Assembly: GCA_964528055.1 (NCBI GenBank) | Contig: CAZGQM010000012.1 | Location: 1-64,000, forward strand | DNA: 64,000 bases | Reading direction: 5' to 3' | Source: Geoanaerobacter sp964528055 | GTDB taxonomy: Bacteria; Desulfobacterota; Desulfuromonadia; Geobacterales; DSM-12255 | In this document: piece by piece, positions 52,535-61,337 of the stretch | How positions within the stretch are numbered: position 1 is the stretch's first letter | How the letters are laid out: the number at the start of each line of letters is the position of its first letter | Notes under the pieces: generated by a model | The model's input: the letters and a program-made list of their open reading frames with translations, nothing else | Databases searched by the model: none | What the model was told of the DNA's origin: nothing | Translations under genes and position numbers: made by a program

Positions 52535-54370
52535 ATGCGCATACTAGGTCAAAATCCGACTGAAGATCCATCCTCAGTTGAATATCGGCGGTGCACTGTC
52601 GATCTGGAAACCGGAACCGTATCACAAGACGATGTTCCCTGTCGTAATCTCGAAGATGTCTTCGGCGGCTTTGGGCGTTCGTATCAGATTCTTGCACAGC
52701 GGAAGATTTCTGAAGCGTACTCTCCGGAAAATCCTTTGATTATGAACACAGGGCTCTTGACTGGAACCACTGTCATGACCGGCCTTCGAGCGTATTTCTC
52801 CGCCTATAGTCCTCTCAAGCAGTCGAGCAAGGGGCTTCCCGCGGCCATGTGGTCTGCCGGCAGTGGTAAATTCGGCAGCAAACTGAAGTGGACCGGAGTC
52901 GATGAAGTTATTTTTGAAAATCGCTCTGCCACACCAGTATACGCGCTTTTCCGTGAGGGCGTTGATGGGCCGCATGTCGAACTCAAACCAGCTGGACACC
53001 TGTTGGGGCTCTCTAGCCACGAAAAAATCATGGCATTGCAGGCAGAGTATGCTGATGCGCATTTTGCAGTGATCGGCCCAGGCGGCGAAAACTTCTCGAA
53101 TGTTTTCATGGGAGCTGTTGTCCTGAGCACTGAAAACCAGCTGAAGTCAGGTGAGCCTAAGTCTCGTTTTGCGGGCCGTGGTGGGATGGGGAGCATGATG
53201 GGGTACAAGAACCTCATCGCTATAGTGGCTCAGAGCAGTGATAAACTCAACAAGATCACACCGGTAATGCGTGACATAAACCGGACGGTCATGAATAACG
53301 GAGGTTCTGCGAGGTTTCAACCGGTGAGTCAGGGAGGCGCCGGCGGGACCTGGGCCAACATCGAGGTCTTACAAGCGTTCCATGCGGTTCCCGAAAATAA
53401 TTTCCGCCCAAGGGGAGATAACGCGGTCGAGGGTTTGTTCGTCAAAAATGTTCAAAAAGAGTTCGACATTATCAGCGAAGGGTGCTTCCGCTGCGGCATT
53501 CGCTGTCATAACAACCTGTTTAAGCGCAATCCGGATGGTAGCAGGGGGAGTTTGGCGGCAAAGTTCGATTTCGAACCGCTTATCCTGTTCGGCTCTAACC
53601 TCGGGATTAACGATAGCAGGCAGGTCACGGAACTGATTCATCTGTGCGACACCCTGGGTATGGACGCCATTTCTCTCGGAACCACAATCTCGTATGTACT
53701 CGAGTACAATGAGCGGCATTCTGCTAAACCTCTGTTCAATGGGGCTATTTTTGGCCAGTTTGAGCTAATCAAGGAGCTGATCTCTCAGGCTGGTCATGGC
53801 GAGCTTCCACTAATCGGGCAGGGAGTCAAGAGGCTCTCGGAATCGCTCGGAGAGACTTCTTACGCCATACATGTCAAAGGGCTGGAACTCCCAGCCTACC
53901 TACCCGAGACCAATCCCGGCTACGCGTTCGCCATTGCTGGTGGACATATGTCCATGGGAACGCACATGTATCTGGCCAAAGAGGGGAAAACCGGTGTCGA
54001 CGACTGGGTGAATACCATTACCTCGAACGGGCTCCTACAGGTAGGCTACGACATGATTGGTCTCTGCAAGTTCGTCGGTGTCGGAATGGGGCACGAGTTG
54101 ATCGTTAATGCGATCCGGGAGGCGACCGGACTCGAGATCAAGTCGGCAGATATCGTAGCTGCAGTGCGGCGGGCCTTTCTTAGGGGGCTGGCGCTGGAGC
54201 TTCGCCAGGGCTTCCAGGATGACGAATATACCTTGCCGAGTCAGGTGTTCGAGAACCCAAATCCCAATGTTACACTGCCTAATTTTGTCACAAAGGAGTT
54301 CTTCGCTCAGTTCAAGAAGGATGTATGGGGAGTATTCGCGAAAGAGATGAAAGGGTTGCTACCGGATTAA
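52535..54370 (+). CDS. aor: Aldehyde:ferredoxin oxidoreductase (tungsten family)
   Basis: 611 aa. Oxidises aldehydes to acids with ferredoxin, or the reverse, using a bis-pterin tungsten (or molybdenum) cofactor and one 4Fe-4S cluster. Cluster ligands: C317, C320, C324 (CFRCGIRC) and C511 (GLCKFVG), matching the spacing known for the P. furiosus enzyme. N-terminal AOR domain with TGLLTGTT and the pterin-binding GRGGMGSMMG. GAGGAG precedes the ATG. The MoaD-like gene lies upstream and an NAD(P)-type aldehyde dehydrogenase 10 bp downstream. Confidence 0.94.
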   Translation: MRILGQNPTEDPSSVEYRRCTVDLETGTVSQDDVPCRNLEDVFGGFGRSYQILAQRKISEAYSPENPLIMNTGLLTGTTVMTGLRAYFSAYSPLKQSSKGLPAAMWSAGSGKFGSKLKWTGVDEVIFENRSATPVYALFREGVDGPHVELKPAGHLLGLSSHEKIMALQAEYADAHFAVIGPGGENFSNVFMGAVVLSTENQLKSGEPKSRFAGRGGMGSMMGYKNLIAIVAQSSDKLNKITPVMRDINRTVMNNGGSARFQPVSQGGAGGTWANIEVLQAFHAVPENNFRPRGDNAVEGLFVKNVQKEFDIISEGCFRCGIRCHNNLFKRNPDGSRGSLAAKFDFEPLILFGSNLGINDSRQVTELIHLCDTLGMDAISLGTTISYVLEYNERHSAKPLFNGAIFGQFELIKELISQAGHGELPLIGQGVKRLSESLGETSYAIHVKGLELPAYLPETNPGYAFAIAGGHMSMGTHMYLAKEGKTGVDDWVNTITSNGLLQVGYDMIGLCKFVGVGMGHELIVNAIREATGLEIKSADIVAAVRRAFLRGLALELRQGFQDDEYTLPSQVFENPNPNVTLPNFVTKEFFAQFKKDVWGVFAKEMKGLLPD

Positions 54371-54380
54371 GGGAGAGGCA

Positions 54381-55964
54381 ATGCATTCTATTGGCAAGCA
54401 GTTTATTGATGGGAAACGCATTGGTGAATCTGGCGAAGTATTTACTTCTTTCAATGCAGCAACTGGAGAACCTCTGCCATTTACGTTTTACCAGGCAACT
54501 GACCTGGACATCGAAAACGCGGTCGCTGCGGCGGCCCGGGCGCATCCGTTATATCGGAAAACAGGCATCGAGGCCCGGGCTGCTTTCCTGGAAGTTATAG
54601 CAGCAGAAATTGATTCCCTTGATGATTCATTCGTTCAGCTGGTGATGCAGGAAACCGGACTTCCTGAAGCACGGGTCCGTGGTGAACGTCTGCGAACTAC
54701 CAACCAACTGCGTCTATTTGCAACAGTGGTCAGGCGCGGGGATTTTCTCAGGGCACGCATCGACACGGCACTTCCCCATCGTCAACCTCTGCCACGCCAA
54801 GACATCCGCCAATACCGTACTGGAATAGGGCCGGTAGCAGTGTTCGGAGCCGGTAATTTCCCTCTTGCTTTTTCGGTCGCCGGAGGCGATACGGCCTCTG
54901 CACTTGCGGCAGGGTGCCCGGTAGTCATCAAGGCCCATCCGGCCCATCCGGCTACCTCCGAAATTGTGGGGGGGGCAATTGTTCGTGCCATTGAGATCTG
55001 TAACATGCCAACTGGTGTATTTGGAATGGTCTTTGGCGGAACTGTCGGGGCAACACTGGTGAAAGCTCCTGCAATAAAAGCGGTCGCTTTTACAGGATCG
55101 CTGAACGGCGGGCGGGCACTCTGCGACATTGCTGCAAATCGCCCTGATCCGATACCTGTGTTTGCAGAAATGTCCAGCATCAATCCTGTTATCCTGCTGC
55201 CCGAAGCTCTTGCAAAACGTGGAGAGGCTATTGCAGGCGGATTGGCTGCTTCAGTAACTTTGGGGTCCGGCCAGTTCTGCACCAAGCCTGGACTGGTGAT
55301 TGGTTTCAAAGGTGAGGCGTTTGACCGGTTCTGTAAGCAGTTTGCAAAAGCAATGGGCCAAATGGAACCTGCTGTAATGCTCACCCAAGGGATACGGGAA
55401 AATTTCGAACATGGGGTCGCCCGTCTGTTGAAGACGAGGGGCGTGGAAATGCTGGCAGGCGGTGCAGAAACAGAAGGCCGGGCTCAGCCGTGCGTTTTAC
55501 TGGCTGATGCCTCCATGCTGGACGACCCCGGACACCTTCTTGAAAAAGAGGTTTTTGGCCCGACTACGGTTCTGGTGGCCTTGAATGGCCTTCAGGAACT
55601 CGTTGATCTGCTGCCACGTTTGAATGGCCATTTGACCGCCAGTATGTTCGCCGAACTCGGCGAGTTAGGCGACTGCCTGCTCCTGGTTAATGCATTGGAG
55701 TCATTGGCAGGACGGCTTATCCTCAACGATTACCCGACCGGGGTTGAGGTTTGCGATGCAATGGTGCATGGCGGGCCTTATCCTGCTACTTCCGACAGCC
55801 GGTTTACTTCTGTGGGCACTTTGGCTATTGACCGCTTTCTGCGCCCCGTCTGCTACCAAGGTTATCCAAATGTGGCCCTGCCTGATGCGTTGAAGAACGA
55901 GAATCCTCTGGGGCTCAAACGTCTGGTTAATGGTGAGTGGAGTGATGGTGCAATTAGCGGTTGA
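54381..55964 (+). CDS. Aldehyde dehydrogenase, KGSADH-like
   Basis: 527 aa. ALDH superfamily with the nucleotide-binding segment GPVAVFGAGNFPLAF, FTGSLNGG, the catalytic cysteine in GSGQFCTKPGLV and the EKEVFGPTT motif. Overall it resembles 2-oxoglutarate semialdehyde (2,5-dioxovalerate) dehydrogenases, NADP-type. No sugar-acid or hydroxyproline genes are nearby, so the true substrate may be different. GGGAGAGG precedes the ATG; it almost certainly shares a transcript with aor. Confidence 0.9.
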   Translation: MHSIGKQFIDGKRIGESGEVFTSFNAATGEPLPFTFYQATDLDIENAVAAAARAHPLYRKTGIEARAAFLEVIAAEIDSLDDSFVQLVMQETGLPEARVRGERLRTTNQLRLFATVVRRGDFLRARIDTALPHRQPLPRQDIRQYRTGIGPVAVFGAGNFPLAFSVAGGDTASALAAGCPVVIKAHPAHPATSEIVGGAIVRAIEICNMPTGVFGMVFGGTVGATLVKAPAIKAVAFTGSLNGGRALCDIAANRPDPIPVFAEMSSINPVILLPEALAKRGEAIAGGLAASVTLGSGQFCTKPGLVIGFKGEAFDRFCKQFAKAMGQMEPAVMLTQGIRENFEHGVARLLKTRGVEMLAGGAETEGRAQPCVLLADASMLDDPGHLLEKEVFGPTTVLVALNGLQELVDLLPRLNGHLTASMFAELGELGDCLLLVNALESLAGRLILNDYPTGVEVCDAMVHGGPYPATSDSRFTSVGTLAIDRFLRPVCYQGYPNVALPDALKNENPLGLKRLVNGEWSDGAISG

Positions 55965-56021
55965 TAACGGTAGGTTGGAAGGTGTCATGGAGCGTTATTG
56001 TTACTTGCTGTATGGTGTGCC

Positions 56022-57725
56022 TCAACTCTGTACCTTCAGCTTGGACATTTCAACCTGCAGCAGTGCTATCTGGTGTGACAGACTTTCTACTCCCTCTTCC
56101 ATGATTCTGACTGCGGCCAAGTCTTCGTCGGTGGCGATGTCCATCTTCTGGGTTGCCACCCGGATTTGACGGTTACGCTCTGCCTGTTCGGTACGCAGAC
56201 GTTCCACATTATGTATTATGCTGCTCATCCGGGCGGTCGATTCGGCAATATTCATCCCTATCGCTCGCTGGTCCCGGCTCGATGTGCCTACATGTACGGT
56301 AAGCTGCTTCATCCGTTCCACTGCAGCAATGATAAATTCGCTGCTGGTTCCCTGCTCACGGGTGGAGTCTGCGATTTTGGCCACCATTTCAGAGATGAGT
56401 TCCATCGACGTGCGGATCTGCTGGCTCCCCTTGGCCTGTTCTATCGTGGACCGGGCTATATCCGCTACCTGTTGCAGAACCTCTTCCATGCCACTTACCA
56501 TTTTTTGCAGTGCAGCGCCGGAATTCTGGGAAAGTTGTTCGCCATCGACCACCCGCTGCTCAGTGACCTTGATGGCAGATACCGCTTGTTCCGTCACTAT
56601 CTTTATGTCCGTAATCAAGTCGTCGATCTCTTGGGTGGAGTTACGTGTCTTCGATGCGAGCCGCTTTATCTGGTCTGCAACCACGGCAAATCCCTTTCCG
56701 TGTTCACCCGCCTGGGCAGCAATAATGGCAGAGTTCAGGGCGAGTAGGTTGGTCTGCTCGGCAAGCTCATTGATCACCGAGATGATTTTGCCAATTGCCT
56801 TTACCCGTTGTGACAGGCCGGAAATTGCTTCATAGGCCATCAGTGTTGATTCCCTGATCTCTCCGATCCCAGAGATCGTTGCTGCAACGGTTTCCTGCCC
56901 GACTAGGGCGTCACACTTTACTGCCTCGGTAACCGATGCTGCGCCCCGAGCATTTCGTTCCACCTCCTTGATGGATATGTCCATTTCAGTGACCGATGCT
57001 GCGGTTGTAGTAGCGGCAGCCATAAGGCAATTGACGTTGCCGGCTATTTCCTTTACACCGGCGGCAACCTGAAATATGGATGAACTGACCTCTTCAATGG
57101 AAGTTGACTGAGAATCGATGTTTTGTCCGACCACGTCGAGGCTGTTTGTCATAGTCTTGATTGAGCCGGAGTTTAGGGCCGCCGTCTTAGCGAGGATGTC
57201 AATCTCCTTCGAGAGGTGTTCAATGGAATTGCTTATATCTGCTACTGCTTCTGAGGTTTCCTTCACGGCTGTTGACTGGGTTTCGGCAGCACCGACGAGC
57301 TGTTCAGCTGCTTTGCTATTGATTAATGATACTCCGCGAAGCTCCTTCAGAGCAACGTTGACTCGGCTGACAAATTCGCCGAGCTTTTCCAGCATGGTGT
57401 TGAGATTGTGACCTAATTCCCCGATTTCGTCAGCGTCGATGGGGTAGACCCTTACGGTGAGGTCACCGTTTGCGCCGCATTCAAGGGTGTGGGCCAGTCG
57501 ATTGATGCGAGAAAGGAGCTTTCGTTTTATGTAAATCCAGAGGACGATAAAAAGGAATAGTGTGTCGAGAAGAAGCGCAAGCAGAACAACCCCTGGCAGA
57601 GTTTGGCGTATAAGGTCCGGCTGGGTTACGGCAAGCCGCAAAGCAGCAGCAATGGCTATGGCTGTTACGATGATGCTACTTATGAGAAGCGACCTGATGA
57701 GTTGTGCGCCTAGTTTGAGTTGCAT
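56022..57725 (-). CDS. Methyl-accepting chemotaxis protein without a periplasmic sensor domain
   Basis: 567 aa from ATG 57725; an in-frame TTG at 57758 would add 11 residues. Two membrane helices close together near the N-terminus (about 9-31 and 43-66) leave only a short external loop, so no ligand-binding domain. A HAMP domain (KLLSRINRLAHTL onward) and the long signalling coiled coil follow. The hairpin tip reads AEQTNLLALN then SAIIAAQAGE, where Tsr-type receptors have E385 and R388; these are Ile and Gln here. The C-terminus has no pentapeptide tether. It could respond to membrane or cytoplasmic cues. Confidence 0.92.
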   Translation of the reverse strand: MQLKLGAQLIRSLLISSIIVTAIAIAAALRLAVTQPDLIRQTLPGVVLLALLLDTLFLFIVLWIYIKRKLLSRINRLAHTLECGANGDLTVRVYPIDADEIGELGHNLNTMLEKLGEFVSRVNVALKELRGVSLINSKAAEQLVGAAETQSTAVKETSEAVADISNSIEHLSKEIDILAKTAALNSGSIKTMTNSLDVVGQNIDSQSTSIEEVSSSIFQVAAGVKEIAGNVNCLMAAATTTAASVTEMDISIKEVERNARGAASVTEAVKCDALVGQETVAATISGIGEIRESTLMAYEAISGLSQRVKAIGKIISVINELAEQTNLLALNSAIIAAQAGEHGKGFAVVADQIKRLASKTRNSTQEIDDLITDIKIVTEQAVSAIKVTEQRVVDGEQLSQNSGAALQKMVSGMEEVLQQVADIARSTIEQAKGSQQIRTSMELISEMVAKIADSTREQGTSSEFIIAAVERMKQLTVHVGTSSRDQRAIGMNIAESTARMSSIIHNVERLRTEQAERNRQIRVATQKMDIATDEDLAAVRIMEEGVESLSHQIALLQVEMSKLKVQS

Positions 57726-57791
57726 GGACTGATTGTTCCGCCTTTTGTGCAGATCCAATCAAGCTGATCGTGCACGGTTTACATCGCGGAG

Positions 57792-57819
57792 ATTATATCG
57801 GGTAATCGCATGGATGCAA
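57792..57819 (-). promoter_or_regulatory. Sigma-70 promoter for the chemoreceptor gene
   Basis: Minus strand: TTGCAT (57819-57814), 16-bp spacer, TATAAT (57797-57792); predicted start about 60 nt before ATG 57725. Confidence 0.5.
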
Positions 57820-57919
57820 TCCCAGGGGATTGATCGTTAACCTGTGCTTGTTTCTGGTTCATAAGCAGGTACTATTATCATAACATTTGAGTGAAATTAA
57901 TCCAAAAGGAGGAGCATAT

Positions 57920-58333
57920 ATGCTGATCGGTAAACTGCCTTTCAAATCTGACCTGCTGAGGGAGCTGAACAAGATAACCGAACAGAGGGGGATCAAAGCC
58001 GGATCGTTGCAGGTGATGGGATCCTTGAGACGAGCACATCTTTCGTATTATGACCAGAAGATGCGCGCTTACCGAGTGATGGATTTTGACGAAGGACACG
58101 AAATAGTCTCGGGGTGTGGGGACATCTCCCTGCGTGAAGACAAGCCGTTTGTTCATCTGCACCTTGCGGTAGCAAACTGCGATGGAAGGGTGGTTGGTGG
58201 GCACTGCCTGGAAGGGTGCAGCGTCTATGCAGTAGAGTTCAGTATCATCCCTTTTTCCGGAGAGCCACCACGCCGAGTTCTTGATCAGGATACCGGCCTT
58301 CTCCTCTGGGAAAATCCTATTTACGAGGGGTAG
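57920..58333 (+). CDS. PPC/DUF296 domain protein
   Basis: 137 aa from ATG 57920 with a strong AAGGAGGAG site. Single PPC (plant and prokaryote conserved, DUF296) domain with the metal-binding pattern FVHLHLAV and GGHCLEGCSVYAVEF. In plants it accompanies AT-hooks; bacterial stand-alone forms have no established function. It is divergent from the chemoreceptor gene and upstream of cysM. Confidence 0.85.
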   Translation: MLIGKLPFKSDLLRELNKITEQRGIKAGSLQVMGSLRRAHLSYYDQKMRAYRVMDFDEGHEIVSGCGDISLREDKPFVHLHLAVANCDGRVVGGHCLEGCSVYAVEFSIIPFSGEPPRRVLDQDTGLLLWENPIYEG

Positions 58334-58481
58334 GCGCACGACGGTGTCATTTCAGGAACGCGACTGGACTATACAGCGCAACAGGCTAGTGGTTACACGG
58401 GGCGAAATAGTTCTCCTTGAGTTCTGGCGGGCGTTTTTGTAACATAGCTCCGCTATTTCTTTTCAGGAAGGATCTCCCCTT

Positions 58482-59405
58482 ATGACGCTCAACCCCTATG
58501 CACTGGTGAATAACATCGGCAATACCCCACTTATCGAACTTTCCGCAATCAATCCCTATTCCGGTGTAAGAATTCTGGCTAAACTGGAGGGGAACAACCC
58601 AGGAGGTTCCATAAAGGATCGGCCCGCACTTTATATGATCACCAAGGCAGAGGAGAGTGGCGAACTTACCATGAGCAAGACAATATTGGAGCCTACTTCA
58701 GGCAACACCGGAATTGCACTAGCAATGCTCGGCACAGCCAAGGGGTACCGGGTCAAGCTGGTGATGCCTGCCTGCGTGAGTATGGAAAGGCGGAGCGTGC
58801 TGGAGGCTTTCGGTGCGGAGGTGGTTCTTTCTCCTCATGACGAGGCAACCGATGGTGCCATCAGGTTGGCTCATCGGATTCTTGAAGAGGAGCCTGACCG
58901 CTACTACATGCCTAATCAGTATGCGAACTGCAACAATATTCTGGCCCATTACGAGACCACCGGTCCTGAGATTCTTCGTCAAACGAATGGAGAGGTGGAT
59001 GTTTTTGTGGCTGGGATGGGGACCAGTGGTACGCTTATGGGGGTCGGGGCGTTTTTACGGGAACGTAGGCCGGGGGTAAGGATCGTAGGGGTTGAGCCGA
59101 GACTTGGGCACCGGGTACAAGGGCTGAAAAACATGAAGGAGGCGATAGTCCCGGCGATCTACAGTGAAGAGGCTCTGGACGAGAAGATTACGGTAATGGA
59201 CGAGGATGCCTTTGAAACAGCCAGGGCTTTGGCAACCTGCGAGGGACTGTTTGTGGGGATGTCGAGCGGAGCTGCAGTAGCAGGGGCATTGGCAGTGGCA
59301 CGTGAGATGGGCAGTGGAATAATTGTCACTGTCCTTCCTGACCGTGGCGACCGCTACTTGAGCACTTCCCTCTTCCGTTCGGTCTGTGCTTCGTGTCCAC
59401 CTTGA
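58482..59405 (+). CDS. cysM: PLP-dependent cysteine synthase (CysM-like)
   Basis: 307 aa. O-acetylserine sulfhydrylase family: PLP lysine K45 in NNPGGSIKDR, TSGNTGIALA substrate loop, GMGTSGTLMGVG phosphate site, and SSGAAVAGAL. Cysteine synthase or a CysM-type homologue using other sulfur donors or substrates is possible. AGGAAGGA precedes the ATG. A perfect terminator follows. Confidence 0.88.
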   Translation: MTLNPYALVNNIGNTPLIELSAINPYSGVRILAKLEGNNPGGSIKDRPALYMITKAEESGELTMSKTILEPTSGNTGIALAMLGTAKGYRVKLVMPACVSMERRSVLEAFGAEVVLSPHDEATDGAIRLAHRILEEEPDRYYMPNQYANCNNILAHYETTGPEILRQTNGEVDVFVAGMGTSGTLMGVGAFLRERRPGVRIVGVEPRLGHRVQGLKNMKEAIVPAIYSEEALDEKITVMDEDAFETARALATCEGLFVGMSSGAAVAGALAVAREMGSGIIVTVLPDRGDRYLSTSLFRSVCASCPP

Positions 59406-59430
59406 TCTTTAACTGAGTTGCTGTGTAAAT

Positions 59431-59470
59431 ACGAAAAAGCCACATCGATACTTCGATGTGGCTTTTTCGT
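59431..59470. terminator. Bidirectional terminator after cysM
   Basis: Perfect 18-bp stem (59431-59448 with 59453-59470), 4-nt loop TACT, with A5 and T5 tracts on the two arms; it separates cysM from the converging 79-aa gene. Confidence 0.92.
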
Positions 59471-59485
59471 AGAATGGGGCGAGAA

Positions 59486-59725
59486 TTACTTTGCAGCAGG
59501 CGCAGCAACCGGAGCAGCTTCATCCTTCTTCACTTCTTTCTTTGCCTTCTTCGCTTTCTTCACTTTCTTCGGAGCTACCTTCTCTTCTTTTTTGATGGGG
59601 GGGTGTCCGGGAGGCAGTGCCTGTGCGCCGGCAGCCGGTGCAGCAGCAGGCTCAGCAGCAGATACGATGCCAGCGAAGGAGACAGCGACCAGGGCGGCAA
59701 CTACAGTGGAAAGAACTTTTTTCAT
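59486..59725 (-). CDS. Small exported Lys/Ala/Pro-rich protein
   Basis: 79 aa, function unknown. A clear signal peptide (MKKVLSTVVAALVAVSFAG, cleavage after VSA) is followed by an Ala/Pro segment (LPPGHPPIKKE) and a Lys/Ala repeat (VAPKKVKKAKKAKKEVKK), ending in APVAAPAAK. The mature part is histone-tail-like: disordered and very basic. It may bind nucleic acid, polysaccharide or an anionic surface in the periplasm or outside. AGAGG lies 7 nt before the ATG. Confidence 0.78.
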   Translation of the reverse strand: MKKVLSTVVAALVAVSFAGIVSAAEPAAAPAAGAQALPPGHPPIKKEEKVAPKKVKKAKKAKKEVKKDEAAPVAAPAAK

Positions 59726-60105
59726 GGTAAACCTCTTTGGATTTGGATTTGTTAAAATTTAGTTAGCAGGGAGTATGCCAATGCGTTGTATGTCTGTTGG
59801 GGCCTACCCAGTAAGGGCTTAGGCGCTCGTCCTGGGTTTTGTTGCGTGCAGGTAACCGCACATAGGGTATTCTCTGCCTCAAGTGAGGTAAATCTTTCTT
59901 GGTTAAACGCGTCATCCATTGGCACTGAAGATCATAAATATTTCTTCAGCGAGGTTGTTTTCGTATTTTTGCTGTTTGAAAGTATGTATGTACAGCATAA
60001 CGGTTTATTTGGTAAATTCCGATCTGGAGCTGGTCATGGATATTTGTCATCTACTCCTCTCCCCATAATGAGTCAACGGATTGCCTTGCCATCATAAAGT
60101 GATTT

Positions 60106-60119
60106 CTGATATAAATCAG
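60106..60119 (+). promoter_or_regulatory. Fnr-like box upstream of the third PilZ gene
   Basis: CTGAT-ATAA-ATCAG, a perfect inverted repeat differing from the Fnr consensus TTGAT-N4-ATCAA only at the outer bases. It lies in the 515-bp gap 59726-60240, about 120 bp before the PilZ start. A Crp/Fnr-family gene lies just beyond that PilZ gene. The rest of the gap shows no supported gene; it includes the 79-aa gene's upstream region. Confidence 0.4.
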
Positions 60120-60170
60120 TAAATGCTGATTGGGCTGGGTGATAAACAACCGATCGACCGCATTAATGGC

Positions 60171-60197
60171 TTAAGAAATTCGATCTGGCGACGATAA
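60171..60197 (+). promoter_or_regulatory. Sigma-28 (FliA)-like promoter upstream of the third PilZ gene
   Basis: TTAA (60171-60174), 15 bp, GACGATAA (60190-60197), each element one mismatch from TAAA-N15-GCCGATAA. Predicted start near 60205, about 36 nt before the PilZ start at 60241. Confidence 0.35.
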
Positions 60198-60240
60198 ATA
60201 GCTTTGAATCGTACTTCTGGGAAAGGAGGGAATACTTCCC

Positions 60241-60594
60241 GTGAACAACAGGCAATTCAGTAGAATGGACTTCAACGCCAAGGCACTGATCAGTTATGCC
60301 GATTCATCATTTACAGGAACAGTCGAGAACCTGAGTCTGAAGGGCTTGTTTGTCAAAACCGACCAGAAAGTCTCCCTTGATGAGACGGTCAGTATCCTCC
60401 TCAGTTTTAATGGAAGTAACGGCAACCTCTCCCTGACACTCGAAGGGAAGGTCGTTCGAGTCACAGATGATGGTATCGGCCTCAATTTCAAGAAGGTTTC
60501 CATCGATTCCCTTGAGCAGTCTCTTGCTGAGAAAGGGGCCTGCACAAAAACCGACTGCCAGTTTGTAGGAGAACTCTGCCAGGATGCTGTCTGA
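60241..60594 (+). CDS. PilZ domain protein
   Basis: 117 aa with a GTG start; AAGGAGGG lies about 10 nt upstream (an in-frame ATG at 60265 would cut the RxxxR motif). A single PilZ domain has both c-di-GMP motifs: RQFSR (R4, R8) and NLSLKG. It ends in a small Cys-containing tail (ACTKTDCQFVGELC). Possible sigma-28 and Fnr-like sites upstream suggest a link to flagella or anaerobiosis. A terminator follows. Confidence 0.88.
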   Translation: MNNRQFSRMDFNAKALISYADSSFTGTVENLSLKGLFVKTDQKVSLDETVSILLSFNGSNGNLSLTLEGKVVRVTDDGIGLNFKKVSIDSLEQSLAEKGACTKTDCQFVGELCQDAV

Positions 60595-60625
60595 AAGGTC
60601 TTTTATGAATGTTTCGATATGAATG

Positions 60626-60648
60626 CCGGGGCGTCTGCCCCGGTTTTT
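60626..60648. terminator. Terminator between PilZ and Crp/Fnr genes
   Basis: CCGGGGC (60626-60632), loop GTCT, GCCCCGG (60637-60643), then five Ts. The Crp/Fnr stop codon on the other strand lies 3 bp away. Confidence 0.85.
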
Positions 60649-60650
60649 GT

Positions 60651-61337
60651 TTATTTGCCAGCCAATTCCTTCAGTCGCTTGAGGTCAAAGACTATTACCC
60701 TGCTTCCTTCAACCTCGATTGTACCCTCTTCCCGCAGCTTTCGCAGCGAACGTGAGAGTGTCTCGCTTACCGTGCCGAGGCGTGAGGCGAGTTCACCTTT
60801 CTTCATTTCCAGTTCCAAATAGGTCTTCCCCTGCAAGGTTGTGGATTTTCGTTCGATCAATTCGCAGAGATATGCAGCCAGTCGAGCAGGAACTTCTGCA
60901 AATGAGAGCTCCTCTATCTGCCGGGCAAAACGGCGTAATAGCAGAGACAGGGAGACAATCAGGTTTAGGGCGAAGCGGGGATTCCGCTCCAGTAGACCCA
61001 TGAAGGCTTCACGCGGGAAAAAAACCGCCTCTCCATTTTCGATGGCGCGTGCATTTGCAGGATAACGTCCATCTCCAAAGAAGGCTGCTTCCGCGAAAGT
61101 TTCGCCAGGATGGACAAAGTGAAGGACCTTTTCGCGCCCGTCAGGGGATATCTTGCAGAGTTTCATTCCACCCTTTGCAAGCAGGTAGAAGCCCTTTGCA
61201 GGGTCCCCCTCCCCGAAGAGTGTTTCTCCTTTGGCAAAGGTGAGTCGCCCAGCTATTGCAGCCACTTCGGTCAAGTGCTCATCGCTAAGACCCGAAAAAA
61301 GTAGGGATTTTTTCAGAATTACTTGAGTGGCCTCCAT
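60651..61337 (-). CDS. Crp/Fnr family transcriptional regulator
   Basis: 228 aa from ATG 61337 with GGGGA 5-6 nt upstream; an upstream in-frame extension to 61418 was rejected. N-terminal cyclic-nucleotide-type beta barrel (GETLFGEGDPAKGFYLLAKG), a long helix, and a C-terminal HTH (GELASRLGTVSETLSRSLRKL). It lacks the N-terminal cysteines of Fe-S Fnr, so it probably senses another signal (e.g. heme/NO or cAMP). Its target may include the Fnr-like box at 60106, though that is inference. Confidence 0.92.
   Translation of the reverse strand: MEATQVILKKSLLFSGLSDEHLTEVAAIAGRLTFAKGETLFGEGDPAKGFYLLAKGGMKLCKISPDGREKVLHFVHPGETFAEAAFFGDGRYPANARAIENGEAVFFPREAFMGLLERNPRFALNLIVSLSLLLRRFARQIEELSFAEVPARLAAYLCELIERKSTTLQGKTYLELEMKKGELASRLGTVSETLSRSLRKLREEGTIEVEGSRVIVFDLKRLKELAGK

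Noticed and set aside
59786..60097. 103-codon plus-strand frame in the gap before the third PilZ gene
   Set aside because: TTG start, no ribosome site, no recognisable protein features; it overlaps likely regulatory DNA.
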